Source of the DNA: Gammaproteobacteria bacterium UBA4475
GTDB taxonomy: Bacteria > Pseudomonadota > Gammaproteobacteria > Pseudomonadales > Azotimanducaceae
NCBI GenBank assembly: GCA_002389265.1
Contig: DGOD01000073.1
Coordinates: 1 to 27,171 of the forward strand
DNA: 27,171 bases
Direction of reading: 5' to 3'
Position 1 is the first letter of the stretch. Each line of letters begins with the position of its first letter. A program made the translations under genes and the position numbers. The notes under the pieces were generated by a model, which worked only from the letters and a program-made list of their open reading frames with translations, made no database searches and was not told where the DNA came from. Positions 1-8,538 of the stretch are shown here, in pieces.

Positions 1-75
1 GTCGGGGTAGAGAGATTCGAACTCCCGACATCCTGCTCCCAAAGCAGGCGCGCTACCAGACTGCGCTATACCCCG
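1..75 (-). tRNA. tRNA-Pro (anticodon UGG)
   Basis: Read on the minus strand, the sequence folds as a cloverleaf. The acceptor arm CGGGGTA pairs with TACCCCG, the anticodon stem CCTGC/GCAGG closes the loop TTTGGGA, and the T-arm carries the GTTCGAAT signature. The anticodon TGG is at 41-39, so the tRNA reads proline codons CCA/CCG and others by wobble. The 5' end is at 75 and the discriminator A is at 2. Position 1 gives the first C of a probably encoded CCA end, whose remainder lies outside the window. The length (77 nt with CCA) equals the usual bacterial tRNA-Pro(UGG). It is read away from lpxH from the promoter at 196-225, leaving a leader of about 114 nt to be removed by RNase P. Confidence 0.96.
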
Positions 76-195
76 ATATAGTGCCCAGCCATCAATAGGC
101 CAAGCGATTTGACGACTACCCGAACGATTGGCCGTTGACCGGGTAATTCTCCGTTGTCGAGCTATTCAAGAACAGACTCTGACGCGAGAGCCGGC

Positions 196-225
196 ATTCT
201 ACTGAAGGTTAATGCCACCCGTCAA
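196..225 (-). promoter_or_regulatory. Sigma-70 promoter of the tRNA-Pro gene
   Basis: On the minus strand there is a -35 box TTGACG (225-220), an 18-bp spacer and a -10 box TAGAAT (201-196), five of six matches to consensus in each box. The -10 is followed directly by GCCGGC. A GC-rich discriminator of this kind is typical of stable-RNA promoters under stringent (ppGpp/DksA) control. The expected start is near 189. No other gene lies between it and the tRNA, so the assignment follows from position. Confidence 0.7.
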
Positions 226-305
226 ACACGAAAATGGATTCTCGACGCTAATTTAGGAATAATGCCCGCATCGCCCCAAAAAATTACCCAAAGGACGGCT
301 TTTAG

Positions 306-1043
306 ATGCCCGCTCACAAGACAACTGCGCTACCGACGCTGTTTATCTCAGATTTACACCTGGATCCCAGCCGGCCAGATATCCACCAGGCCTTGCTGAA
401 CTTTCTCAGCAATCAGGCCCAAGAATGCGGCGCGCTGTACATTCTCGGCGACTTTTTCGAGGTTTGGCTGGGAGATGATCATAGTCATCCGTCTGTTGAC
501 GCCATTATCCTGGCACTCAAGGCGCTACCCTGCCCGGTCTTTATCATGCACGGCAACAGAGACTTCCTGCTCGGCGAGCATTTCTGCGCCCAGACCGGCG
601 CTACACTCTTAAATGACCCTACCACGATTGATCTGCACGGCACTAAAACCCTGCTAATGCATGGTGACAGCCTTTGCACTGAAGACACGGCCTATATGCA
701 GGTTCGCAGCCAATTGCGCAGCCCAGCATTTCAGACAGATTTTCTGTCGAAGAGCCTGGCCGATCGCGCGGCCTTCGCGGCACAGGCCAGACAGCAAAGT
801 CAGGCCCATACTCAGAGCACCGACATGGGCATTATGGATGTCACACCATCAGAGGTGGCCAGGGTGATGGCAGAGGCTGGGGTCTTACGCTTAATTCACG
901 GCCATACCCACCGCCCCGCCAGACATTCTTTACAGGTCGCGGGCGAGTCTGCCGAGCGTATTGTGCTCGGCGATTGGGACCAGCAGGGTTGGTTTATTCA
1001 AGCCGATGCGACGGGGGTGCGGCTCGAGTCTTTTAGCCTTTGA
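306..1043 (+). CDS. lpxH: UDP-2,3-diacylglucosamine diphosphatase LpxH
   Basis: Calcineurin-like metallophosphoesterase of 245 residues that hydrolyses UDP-2,3-diacylglucosamine to lipid X and UMP. This is the fourth step of the Raetz lipid A pathway, at the inner face of the cytoplasmic membrane. All family metal ligands are visible: D16 and H18 in SDLHLD, D49 in GDFFEVW, N84 in HGNRDF, H119 in MHGD, and H200/H202 in HGHTHRP. The length fits the family (about 240). The start is supported by AAGGAC at 291-296, nine bases upstream. A possible -10 (AATAAT, 258-263, followed by GCCCGC) precedes it. The gene stands alone on its strand and ends 4 nt from the convergent miaE stop. Confidence 0.96.
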   Translation: MPAHKTTALPTLFISDLHLDPSRPDIHQALLNFLSNQAQECGALYILGDFFEVWLGDDHSHPSVDAIILALKALPCPVFIMHGNRDFLLGEHFCAQTGATLLNDPTTIDLHGTKTLLMHGDSLCTEDTAYMQVRSQLRSPAFQTDFLSKSLADRAAFAAQARQQSQAHTQSTDMGIMDVTPSEVARVMAEAGVLRLIHGHTHRPARHSLQVAGESAERIVLGDWDQQGWFIQADATGVRLESFSL

Positions 1044-1047
1044 GATC

Positions 1048-1710
1048 TTACCGACGCTTACCGACTTTCGCCTCTGGGATCACATCAATACCGCCGGCCA
1101 ACACCGGCGGGCCACTGTGAAAACGGAATTCGTGATCCTCGGACTCGATCAAGCGCTGATCTTCGCTCAAGAAAAAGGCAACGCGGTCGTCCAGAGACTC
1201 TTTCATTTGCGCCTCGTACTGCTGGTAGTAGCGCTTCGCAAAATCCAGATAAATCATGAAGTGCCGGGCTTCTGACTTGAGCAATGAGGTGTAGAAGACC
1301 GCTAACTCATCGTCCAGTACCGGAATCATGGCGTTGAAGCGTTCGCAGCTGCGGGCTTCGACGACGGCACCAACGACCAAGATGTCGATCAATCGGGCAG
1401 GTTCATAGGTTCTCACACCCTTGCGTAGCTCTCCCGCGTAGCGGGCTGACGGCACATTGGCATAGGGAATATTGCGGGCATTCAGTAAAGACACCACTTG
1501 TTCGAAATGGCGCAATTCCTCACGTGCTAATTTCGACAGGCGCATTAGCATCTCGGGCTTGTCGATATAGCGGTACATCAGGTTCATGGCCGTGGATGCG
1601 GCTTTTTTCTCGCAGTTGGCATGATCAATCAAGAGAATATCGAGATTGGTATTAACCGCCGCGACCCAGCTTGCGGGCGTTTTACAATATAAAAAGTCGT
1701 CTATCGTCAT
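1048..1710 (-). CDS. miaE: tRNA-(ms2io6A)-hydroxylase MiaE
   Basis: Ferritin-like diiron monooxygenase that hydroxylates the isopentenyl group of ms2i6A37 in tRNAs reading UNN codons, using O2. The diiron ligand pattern is visible as EELRHF, EARSCERF and SEARHF, along with LIDHANCEKKAA near the N-terminus and RFHSGPPV near the C-terminus, both typical of the family. The chosen start (MTIDDFLYC, 1710) gives 220 residues and begins where MiaE homologues begin. An upstream in-frame ATG at 1743 would add MCGRMPRPGCR, which looks unlike the family and would abut the -35 box of the acnB promoter. No strong ribosome-binding site is visible at either start. The gene is convergent with lpxH and divergent from acnB. 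Confidence 0.93.
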   Translation of the reverse strand: MTIDDFLYCKTPASWVAAVNTNLDILLIDHANCEKKAASTAMNLMYRYIDKPEMLMRLSKLAREELRHFEQVVSLLNARNIPYANVPSARYAGELRKGVRTYEPARLIDILVVGAVVEARSCERFNAMIPVLDDELAVFYTSLLKSEARHFMIYLDFAKRYYQQYEAQMKESLDDRVAFFLSEDQRLIESEDHEFRFHSGPPVLAGGIDVIPEAKVGKRR

Positions 1711-1744
1711 TCTGCAACCTGGTCGGGGCATTCGCCCACACATC

Positions 1745-1773
1745 TTAACTTTAAGGGCCTATTAGGATAGAAT
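1745..1773 (+). promoter_or_regulatory. Probable acnB promoter
   Basis: TTAACT (1745-1750), a 17-bp spacer and TAGAAT (1768-1773), followed by GGGCCGCC. The -10 matches consensus at five of six positions and the -35 at four. The start would be near 1780, giving a leader of about 70 nt before the acnB GTG. The -35 lies just upstream of the longer alternative miaE start. Assignment rests on the boxes and their position only. Confidence 0.5.
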
Positions 1774-1848
1774 GGGCCGCCTGTTTTCAGCGGTTTACGC
1801 CCCTGCGGAGCCGCCACTGCTACTTTTGAATCAATGAGGACCAACACT

Positions 1849-4425
1849 GTGCTTGAAGCTTATCGACAACACGTCGCCGAACGATTAGAAATGGGTATCG
1901 ACCCGAAGCCACTCACTGCCGCACAGGTTAACGAGTTGGTTGAACTTTTAAAAGCGCCACCCGCCGGTGAAGGCGAGTTTCTGCTCGACCTGATCACTAA
2001 TCGTGTGCCTGCCGGCGTTGACGACGCCGCCTATGTTAAGGCTGCCTTTCTCACCGCCATCGCCAAGGGTGCTGATAGCTCGCCAATGATCAGCAAGGTC
2101 GATGCCACGACACTACTGGGCACCATGCTCGGCGGCTACAATATTGAACCGCTGATCGACTTGTTGGACGACGCTGAAAGCGCTGACGCCGCAGCTGCAG
2201 CTCTGTCGCGCACTCTGCTGATGTTTGATGCCTTCCATGATGTTGTGGAGAAAGCCAAGACCAATGCCCATGCTAAGCGCGTGGTTGAGTCCTGGGCCAA
2301 TGCCGAGTGGTTTATGGCCAAGCCGAAAGTCGCCGACCAAATCAAAGTCACCGTGTTCAAGGTTGATGGCGAAACCAACACCGACGACCTGTCTCCAGCT
2401 GGCGACGCCTGGAGCCGCCCAGATATCCCGCTGCATGCACTTGCCATGTTACAGAAGACTATGGAAAACCCGATTCAGACGATCGAACAGCTGAAGCACA
2501 CAGGTAACCCCATTGCTTATGTAGGTGATGTGGTCGGAACCGGCTCATCACGAAAGTCTGCTACCAACTCAGTGCTTTGGCATATGGGCGACGATATCCC
2601 CAACATTCCAAACAAACGTGACGGTGGCGTTGTGTTGGGCAGTAAAATCGCCCCCATCTTCTTCAACACGATGGAAGATGCTGGCGCCTTGCCCATCGAA
2701 TGTGACGTCAGCAAGATGGAAACCGGTGATGTAATCGTGATTCACCCCTATGAAGGTAAAATCACCAGCGATAAGACCGGCGAAGTCATTGCCGAATTCG
2801 AACTCGCCACCGAAGTATTGTTAGATGAAGTTCAAGCTGGCGGTCGTATTCCCTTGATCATTGGTCGCGGCCTGACCGAGCGGGCTCGAGAAACTCTGGG
2901 CATGCCTCAGAACGAAATTTTCAGACGCCCCGTACCCGCGGAAGCCTCAACCAAAGGATTTACTCTGGCTCAGAAAATTGTCGGCAAGGCTTGCGGTGTC
3001 GTTGGCGTACGGCCTGGCACCTATTGCGAACCGAAGATGACTACTGTGGGCTCGCAGGACACCACTGGCCCCATGACTCGCGACGAGTTGAAAGAACTCG
3101 CCTGCCTGGGTTTCTCTGCGGACCTGGTGATGCAGTCTTTCTGCCACACAGCGGCTTATCCTAAACCTGTTGATATCGACACTCAGCACACCCTGCCAGA
3201 CTTTATCCAGACTCGCGGCGGCGTCGCTTTACGTCCGGGCGACGGTATCATCCACTCTTGGCTGAATCGCATGTTATTGCCCGACACAGTGGGTACCGGT
3301 GGCGATTCACATACCCGCTTCCCTCTGGGTATCAGCTTTCCCGCGGGTTCAGGCTTAGTGGCCTTCGCTTCTGCCATCGGTGTGATGCCGCTGGATATGC
3401 CTGAGTCGGTACTGGTACGTTTTAAAGGCACCATGCAGCCCGGTATTACCCTGCGTGATCTGGTAAACGCGATTCCTTACGCAGCAATTCAGAGCGGTTT
3501 ATTGACAGTTGCGAAAGAAGGAAAGAAGAATATTTTCTCAGGCCGCATTCTCGAGATTGAAGGACTGCCTGACTTGAAAGTTGAGCAGGCTTTCGAAATC
3601 AGCGACGCGTCTGCCGAACGCTCTGCCGGTGGTTGTACGATTCGCCTGGGCAAGGCACCGATCATCGAATACATGAACTCCAACGTAACCCTGTTGAAGT
3701 GGATGATCAGCGAAGGTTATGGCGACGCCCGCACCATCGGTCGACGAATCGCTGCCATGCAAGAATGGCTCGCCAATCCTGTATTGATGGAACCGGATGC
3801 TGATGCCGAGTACAAAGAAATTATCGAGATCAACCTCGATGATATCAAAGAGCCATTGCTAGCCTGCCCGAATGACCCGGATGATGTGAAGCCCTTATCC
3901 GAAGTGACCGGCACCAAGATCGACGAAGTCTTTATCGGTTCTTGCATGACCAACATCGGTCATTTCCGCGCCGCAGCGCGACTGTTGAATAAAACCGATG
4001 GCATCCCGACCCGTCTGTGGATTTCACCACCCACCAAGATGGACGAGCATCAGCTGCGCGAGGAAGGTATCTACAACATCTTCGCCGCTGCCGGCGCTCG
4101 CACGGAAATGCCGGGCTGCTCGCTGTGCATGGGCAATCAGGCGCGCATCGCGCCGAAGTCCACCTGTGTGTCGACGTCGACCCGAAACTTTCCGAACCGG
4201 TTAGGTGACGGCGCTAATGTTTATCTGGCTTCAGCTGAATTGGCTGCGATCGCCTCGATACTCGGGCGCCTGCCCACCGTCGCCGAATACCTGGAACATA
4301 TGCAAGAACTCGACACGATGGCTAGCGAGATCTATCGCTACCTGAACTTCGATCAGATTGAAGCGTTCCAAAAGTCAGCTGATACCGCGGTGATACCTGC
4401 GGTGAATATCGTCAACGTCGCATAA
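1849..4425 (+). CDS. acnB: Bifunctional aconitate hydratase 2 / 2-methylisocitrate dehydratase AcnB
   Basis: Aconitase B of 858 residues. It interconverts citrate and isocitrate through cis-aconitate in the TCA cycle and can also hydrate 2-methylaconitate. The N-terminal HEAT-like region ([12 protein letters not shown] onwards) is followed by the swivel domain and the catalytic domains, the AcnB order. The 4Fe-4S ligands are visible as C699 ([10 protein letters not shown]) and C757/C760 (GCSLCMGNQ). The start is taken as GTG at 1849, because the AcnB family begins exactly at this Leu-Glu-x-Tyr-Arg segment and TGAGGA (1835-1840) sits eight bases upstream as a ribosome-binding site. An in-frame ATG at 1834 overlaps that site and is unlikely. 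It is followed by a hairpin (4439-4468) and an intrinsic terminator (4485-4526). Confidence 0.97.
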   Translation: MLEAYRQHVAERLEMGIDPKPLTAAQVNELVELLKAPPAGEGEFLLDLITNRVPAGVDDAAYVKAAFLTAIAKGADSSPMISKVDATTLLGTMLGGYNIEPLIDLLDDAESADAAAAALSRTLLMFDAFHDVVEKAKTNAHAKRVVESWANAEWFMAKPKVADQIKVTVFKVDGETNTDDLSPAGDAWSRPDIPLHALAMLQKTMENPIQTIEQLKHTGNPIAYVGDVVGTGSSRKSATNSVLWHMGDDIPNIPNKRDGGVVLGSKIAPIFFNTMEDAGALPIECDVSKMETGDVIVIHPYEGKITSDKTGEVIAEFELATEVLLDEVQAGGRIPLIIGRGLTERARETLGMPQNEIFRRPVPAEASTKGFTLAQKIVGKACGVVGVRPGTYCEPKMTTVGSQDTTGPMTRDELKELACLGFSADLVMQSFCHTAAYPKPVDIDTQHTLPDFIQTRGGVALRPGDGIIHSWLNRMLLPDTVGTGGDSHTRFPLGISFPAGSGLVAFASAIGVMPLDMPESVLVRFKGTMQPGITLRDLVNAIPYAAIQSGLLTVAKEGKKNIFSGRILEIEGLPDLKVEQAFEISDASAERSAGGCTIRLGKAPIIEYMNSNVTLLKWMISEGYGDARTIGRRIAAMQEWLANPVLMEPDADAEYKEIIEINLDDIKEPLLACPNDPDDVKPLSEVTGTKIDEVFIGSCMTNIGHFRAAARLLNKTDGIPTRLWISPPTKMDEHQLREEGIYNIFAAAGARTEMPGCSLCMGNQARIAPKSTCVSTSTRNFPNRLGDGANVYLASAELAAIASILGRLPTVAEYLEHMQELDTMASEIYRYLNFDQIEAFQKSADTAVIPAVNIVNVA

Positions 4426-4438
4426 GGGTCTTGTTGCT

Positions 4439-4468
4439 GTCGCCGCAGAGCACCTGCCCTGCGGTGAC
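4439..4468. terminator. Hairpin between acnB and tgpA, no T-tract
   Basis: GTCGCCGCAG (4439-4448) pairs along its full length with CTGCGGTGAC (4459-4468), with one G-T wobble and a 10-nt loop. It lies in the 49-bp gap between two convergent genes and lacks a T-run on either strand. It may act as an mRNA 3'-end stabiliser or an accessory stop for either gene. Confidence 0.45.
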
Positions 4469-4474
4469 ATAACA

Positions 4475-6502
4475 TCAGACACTGGCCGTCAACGCCTTAA
4501 TTCGAAAGGCGCTGACGGCTTTTTTTAGCGCCTTGCTATTATTCGGCGCACCCAAGTCATAGTTCATACGAGTATATTCCTGCGTCACCCGTGTGACTGC
4601 TGGCGCAAGATCTGGCCTTGCCTGACTGACCCGCTCGCTATAGCGCCAAGGTCCTTCGCCAGGTTGTCGAGCAAGCCCCTGCTTACCCAACAGCTGACAG
4701 AAGCGCAGATACTGCTGGTCGACGGCGGTCAGCAGGCGCGTGTTACGGCTCCTCAGCACAAACAACGCAACAATGCCGAGCAGAACAAAAAATGTTGTCA
4801 GCATCAGCAAACCCAGACGACTGGCATCAATATCTTCAAAGTACGTTGATAGAAATTCTAATTGGGTTCTAGGGTTATAACCCACAACCCAGTTATCCCA
4901 ATAATGACCAATAGCGCCCAACTGCTGGCGTAAATCCTGAAGCCAGAGTAGCTGTCGATACTTAAGCCACGACAGGGGGGAGTTGGCTAAGAAGGTGTTC
5001 TCCTCAGCCACAGCACTTTCCAGACCGCGTTGAATACGCTCTGGCGATACCATCTGAGTCGGGTCGATCCGAACCCAGCCACGCCCCTCGTACCAGACTT
5101 CAGTCCAAGAGTGCGCATCGAATTGATGCACCGCAATGTAATTCGCCAGCGCATTATACTCACCCCCCTGATAGCCCAATACGACCCGCGCGGGAATACC
5201 GGCAGCTCGCATCATGAATACAAAGCTGCCAGCATAGTGTTCGCAGAAGCCACGCCGACTATCGAACAGGAACTCATCAATATCATCATCACCGAGCGTC
5301 GGCGGCTGCAGGGTATAAGCGAATTTCTCGTCAGCAAAATAGCTCAACACCCGATTGACGTAATCTGCATCATTACTGGCCAAAGCCAAAATAGCACTCA
5401 CCAACTCTCGCGTACGCGGATTACTGTCGCTGGGTAGACTCGTGTTCCGTTGCCGTACTTCATCACTGAGCTCGGTTTCCAATCGATACTGCAGATCAGA
5501 GGTCACAGCATACTTGAACTTGGCGGTAACCCCTCGACGGTGAACATAGGCGAGGGTGTAATCGTCAAGCATCGCGATATCAGCGTTGGCTGGAAGGTCC
5601 GCTGTAGCCAGACTGAACAGCCAGTTCTGCCGAGTCGGCTCAAGAATAATGCTATAGCTTTGCGTACTTCCCAAGCGCTCGATATCCTTGGCCCAGACAG
5701 GCTTGCTTTGTTTATTGCGCCAGATACTATCAGTTAGATTAGCCCGTCGGGTCCAGGTTTTACCATCGTAATTTTCAAGCACTAGGCCGCGCCAGTAAAG
5801 CTGGCCAGGAGCTGGAATCGCACCGCTGAAGCTGGCCTTGAACGCCAGTTCGGGCGACAGACTGAGGCTGGCGATATCGCCCGGACTCATTCTGTCAGTC
5901 ACGCCACTTTTAGCCGCTTGTGACTCGAGTGGCACAGTCCAAAGCGGCGCAATCCTCGGGAACAGAATAAACAACACCAGCATCATGGGAATCGATTGCA
6001 CCATTAACGTCGCCGCTAGCTTCAGCGTCTTTAGTGGCTGGAGATGAGACTGGGTCTGGTTCAGGCCAATCAATGCTGCGGTAATCAGCACTACAGCAAA
6101 GAGCATATAGAAGGCGTAGGGAATGCTTTGGAAAAACAGAAATTCGGTAATCGCCACAAAATAACCCAACAAGATCACTATGTAAGCGTCGCGTTTATGC
6201 TGCATTTCAAGTAGCTTGAAGACAAAGGCTATAACCAATAATGCCACCGCTGGCTCCAAGCCATAGACCCTGCCCTTATAGCCGACGCCAAGACCGATCA
6301 GGCCTGCGACGACAAACACGACCTTGGCCCATCGACCGGGGTATGACCAACGACCCTGATAGACCATGACTCGCCAAAAGCAGCAGCCGACACAAATCGA
6401 CGTGACCCAAACGGGCAATCGGGGCACATGGGGCGCGATGACCGCGATTTGCGCGGCCAGCATCCAGACCAGACTGTTTCTCGGGATCTGAAAGCCTGTC
6501 AT
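4475..6502 (-). CDS. tgpA: Membrane transglutaminase-like protein, TgpA family (DUF3488/transglutaminase core/DUF4129)
   Basis: Inner-membrane protein of 675 residues. A cluster of about five or six hydrophobic segments fills residues 1-190 (DUF3488 part). A periplasmic transglutaminase-like core carries the Cys-His-Asp triad at C420 (RRGFCEHYAG), H464 (FDAHSWTEVW) and D480 (RIDPT). One further membrane segment lies at about 562-585, and a cytoplasmic DUF4129-like tail ends the protein. In Pseudomonas aeruginosa TgpA is reported to be important for viability; its substrate is unknown to me. The ATG at 6502 overlaps the DUF58 gene stop by 4 nt, so translation is probably coupled. With moxR and the DUF58 gene it forms the common MoxR-DUF58-transglutaminase unit. 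Its last codons also encode the acnB terminator on the other strand. Confidence 0.9.
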   Translation of the reverse strand: MTGFQIPRNSLVWMLAAQIAVIAPHVPRLPVWVTSICVGCCFWRVMVYQGRWSYPGRWAKVVFVVAGLIGLGVGYKGRVYGLEPAVALLVIAFVFKLLEMQHKRDAYIVILLGYFVAITEFLFFQSIPYAFYMLFAVVLITAALIGLNQTQSHLQPLKTLKLAATLMVQSIPMMLVLFILFPRIAPLWTVPLESQAAKSGVTDRMSPGDIASLSLSPELAFKASFSGAIPAPGQLYWRGLVLENYDGKTWTRRANLTDSIWRNKQSKPVWAKDIERLGSTQSYSIILEPTRQNWLFSLATADLPANADIAMLDDYTLAYVHRRGVTAKFKYAVTSDLQYRLETELSDEVRQRNTSLPSDSNPRTRELVSAILALASNDADYVNRVLSYFADEKFAYTLQPPTLGDDDIDEFLFDSRRGFCEHYAGSFVFMMRAAGIPARVVLGYQGGEYNALANYIAVHQFDAHSWTEVWYEGRGWVRIDPTQMVSPERIQRGLESAVAEENTFLANSPLSWLKYRQLLWLQDLRQQLGAIGHYWDNWVVGYNPRTQLEFLSTYFEDIDASRLGLLMLTTFFVLLGIVALFVLRSRNTRLLTAVDQQYLRFCQLLGKQGLARQPGEGPWRYSERVSQARPDLAPAVTRVTQEYTRMNYDLGAPNNSKALKKAVSAFRIKALTASV
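4485..4526 (+). terminator. Intrinsic terminator of acnB, inside the tgpA 3' coding end
   Basis: GCCGTCAACGCCTT (4485-4498) and AAGGCGCTGACGGC (4506-4519) form a 14-position stem with a single A-C mismatch and a 7-nt loop. Seven T residues follow at 4520-4526. This is a textbook rho-independent terminator for the plus strand, 60 nt after the acnB stop. It overlaps the last 17 codons of the opposing tgpA gene. Confidence 0.88.
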
Positions 6503-7509
6503 GTTTTCACCGCCGAAACTGGCGGTTGAAGCTCAAACAACGCCAACTCCCGCAGCAGGCGCTCCTGATGCTCCGGGCCTTTGTCAGGTGCTACTTCAAG
6601 CCCGGGCAGGCGCAAACCATACTCATCATCGGACTTGCCCAAGGTCACGACCCAGTAACACAAACGGCTCAGGCGACTCTCACGGTCAAGATTGGGAAAC
6701 AGCTCCCAATCAAGCCAGACTTGTCGGTCAACACTGGTCGAAAATTCCTTGACTAACAAGTCACCCGTTCGAGCAAAAGATTTCCACGCGACATGGCGCA
6801 AGGAATCCCCCGGTTGATAATCGCGAAAGCCATAAAAATCATCTACACCGTTACGCTGCTGTGATTCATCGCCAGGGTTTACACCGATAGCAGTGGGTAA
6901 GTCTGCGGCATACACTGGTCGCGGATAGATGACCGCAGCCATATCCAGATCGACCCACGACCAGGCGCGAAACAAGCCAACAGGGTAATGGGTCTGGATC
7001 AACAACCGACCGGGATTTAATCGGCCCCGGCGCTTACTCTGAACAAACAGCCGAGTCTGCGCTGCTTCAGCCTCAATCAAATCGGCACCTATCAGGCGCT
7101 CAGGATCCCAACCCAAAACGATTGCCTCGTGATGGCGCTCACCCTGACGAGACAGGCGCACGCTGAAACTGGCATCCTCGCCCGCAAATGCAGCCCGAGC
7201 AGTGCCGGCCTGCACGGTCAGACCTGACAAATTACCAAAGGTGTGAAGAATACTGACCATAAAAAAACTGAGTAGCAGGAATGCCAAACCAAAAATCAGA
7301 CTGTTCTGGTAGTTGATGGCTGCCAGTACCATGAAAAACAACAACACCAGAAAATAGATACCCTGCCGGGTCGGAAGAATAAAGATATTGCTTTGGTTCA
7401 AGACCACTGCATTCGCCGGGGGCAGACGCCGATTTAACCAGCGTTGAAACCATACTGAGCGCCACAATCGGTTCTCAGGCGCGCCGGCATAGTCATCTGT
7501 ATTTGCCAT
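6499..7509 (-). CDS. DUF58 domain-containing membrane protein
   Basis: 336 residues. Two hydrophobic segments at about residues 45-90 anchor the protein. The conserved DUF58 block (DFYGFRDYQPGD, then RHVAWK) follows at about 220-250. DUF58 proteins have a von Willebrand-A-like fold and usually work with a MoxR AAA+ ATPase; the biochemical role is not established here. I chose the ATG at 7509, which shares its A with the TGA stop of moxR (TGATG), over the in-frame GTG at 7542. The one-base overlap implies translational coupling. The 3' end overlaps tgpA by 4 nt, so the three genes are one transcription unit. Confidence 0.88.
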   Translation of the reverse strand: MANTDDYAGAPENRLWRSVWFQRWLNRRLPPANAVVLNQSNIFILPTRQGIYFLVLLFFMVLAAINYQNSLIFGLAFLLLSFFMVSILHTFGNLSGLTVQAGTARAAFAGEDASFSVRLSRQGERHHEAIVLGWDPERLIGADLIEAEAAQTRLFVQSKRRGRLNPGRLLIQTHYPVGLFRAWSWVDLDMAAVIYPRPVYAADLPTAIGVNPGDESQQRNGVDDFYGFRDYQPGDSLRHVAWKSFARTGDLLVKEFSTSVDRQVWLDWELFPNLDRESRLSRLCYWVVTLGKSDDEYGLRLPGLEVAPDKGPEHQERLLRELALFELQPPVSAVKT

Positions 7510-8429
7510 CAGCCTATGATGTCGACTTTGGAGAGCAACCACTGAGTCAGGCCGCCGGCACCATGACCGCTGAAGTCCGAGGTCTCCCGCAAACGATGTT
7601 CGACAACCGAGGGTAAAACTGCCTGAACATCTTCCGGCACCACGTACAGACGGTCGTCAATCAACGCCCAGCTTTTCGCGCAGGAAAGTAACGCCAGAGC
7701 ACCCCGGGGCGACAAGCCGTAGGCGAATTCCGGCGCCTGCCGAGTGTACAGCACCAAGCGTTGGACATAATCGAGCAGCGCATCGGAGACCTTTATTTGC
7801 TGGCATCGGTTCTGCAATTCAACGAGTTGATCGATCTCGAACGTGGGTTGCAAACGTGCCAGCACGTGGCGACGATCTTCGCCCTTGAGTAACTGCCGTT
7901 CGGCTGCGGGATCAGGATAGCCCAGTTCGATTCGCATCAGGAATCGATCCAGCTGGGACTCTGGCAAGGCAAAGGTACCGCCCTGGTTATTCGGGTTCTG
8001 CGTCGCGATCACAAAAAATGGGGATGGCAATGGCCGAGTTGCCCCCTCAATGGTCACCTGCTGCTCTTCCATGGCCTCGAGCAGTGCGCTCTGGCTTTTT
8101 GGCGTGGCGCGATTGATCTCATCAGCGAGAATCAGCTGATTGAAAATCGGCCCGGGCATAAAATTGAATTCGCCGCTGCTCTTATCAAATATTGACGTGC
8201 CAAGGATATCGGCAGGTAACAGGTCACTGGTAAATTGAATTCGACTATAAGTTAGACCCAGAACCCGGGCCAGCGCTTGAGACAGCGTCGTCTTGCCCAT
8301 ACCAGGCAGGTCTTCGATCAGCAGATGACCACGGGACAATAAACAAGCCAGCGCGAGTTTGATCTGCGACTCTTTGCCCAGCAACACTGTCCCAATCTGC
8401 GCGATGGTATGCTGAATAACGTCCTGCAT
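7509..8429 (-). CDS. MoxR-family AAA+ ATPase
   Basis: 306-residue AAA+ ATPase of the MoxR type, thought to act as a chaperone-like remodeller for the adjacent DUF58 protein. Walker A is LPGMGKTT at about residues 40-50. Walker B is LILADEINRA at about 97-106, followed by TPKSQSALLEAMEE and the sensor-like ATQNP. The C-terminal lid domain has the usual LSPRGALALL. The ATG at 8429 has AGGGAG five bases upstream. It is first in the moxR-DUF58-tgpA unit and lies 109 nt after purF on the same strand. That gap holds a 9-bp direct repeat (8481-8508), so a promoter or operator there is possible, as is readthrough from purF. Confidence 0.9.
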   Translation of the reverse strand: MQDVIQHTIAQIGTVLLGKESQIKLALACLLSRGHLLIEDLPGMGKTTLSQALARVLGLTYSRIQFTSDLLPADILGTSIFDKSSGEFNFMPGPIFNQLILADEINRATPKSQSALLEAMEEQQVTIEGATRPLPSPFFVIATQNPNNQGGTFALPESQLDRFLMRIELGYPDPAAERQLLKGEDRRHVLARLQPTFEIDQLVELQNRCQQIKVSDALLDYVQRLVLYTRQAPEFAYGLSPRGALALLSCAKSWALIDDRLYVVPEDVQAVLPSVVEHRLRETSDFSGHGAGGLTQWLLSKVDIIG

Positions 8430-8480
8430 AGAACTCCCTGATCAAGCGTGACGCACACTTCCGTGTATGCACCAGAATCA

Positions 8481-8508
8481 TTAACCATCTCAATGACTGT
8501 TAACCATC
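8481..8508. repeat. Direct repeat TTAACCATC x2 upstream of moxR
   Basis: TTAACCATC occurs at 8481-8489 and again, exactly, at 8500-8508, a 19-bp period. A weaker third copy (GTAACCGAA) is at 8510-8518. Spacing near two helical turns suits binding of one protein on one face of the DNA. It sits 50-80 bp upstream of the moxR start. No regulator is recognised. Confidence 0.3.
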
Positions 8509-8538
8509 GGTAACCGAACCCAGCTTATGGATGACTGC

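Noticed and set aside
154..399. Open frame of 81 codons before and into lpxH, plus strand
   Set aside because: It overlaps the well supported lpxH start and the tRNA promoter, has no ribosome-binding site and resembles no protein family.
1834..1848. ATG at 1834 as acnB start
   Set aside because: It overlaps the likely ribosome-binding site TGAGGA, and homologues begin at the Val/Met-Leu-Glu of the GTG at 1849.
5030..5737. Two plus-strand frames antisense to the tgpA transglutaminase core
   Set aside because: The minus-strand frame carries the full Cys-His-Asp triad; the antisense frames lack start signals and family motifs.
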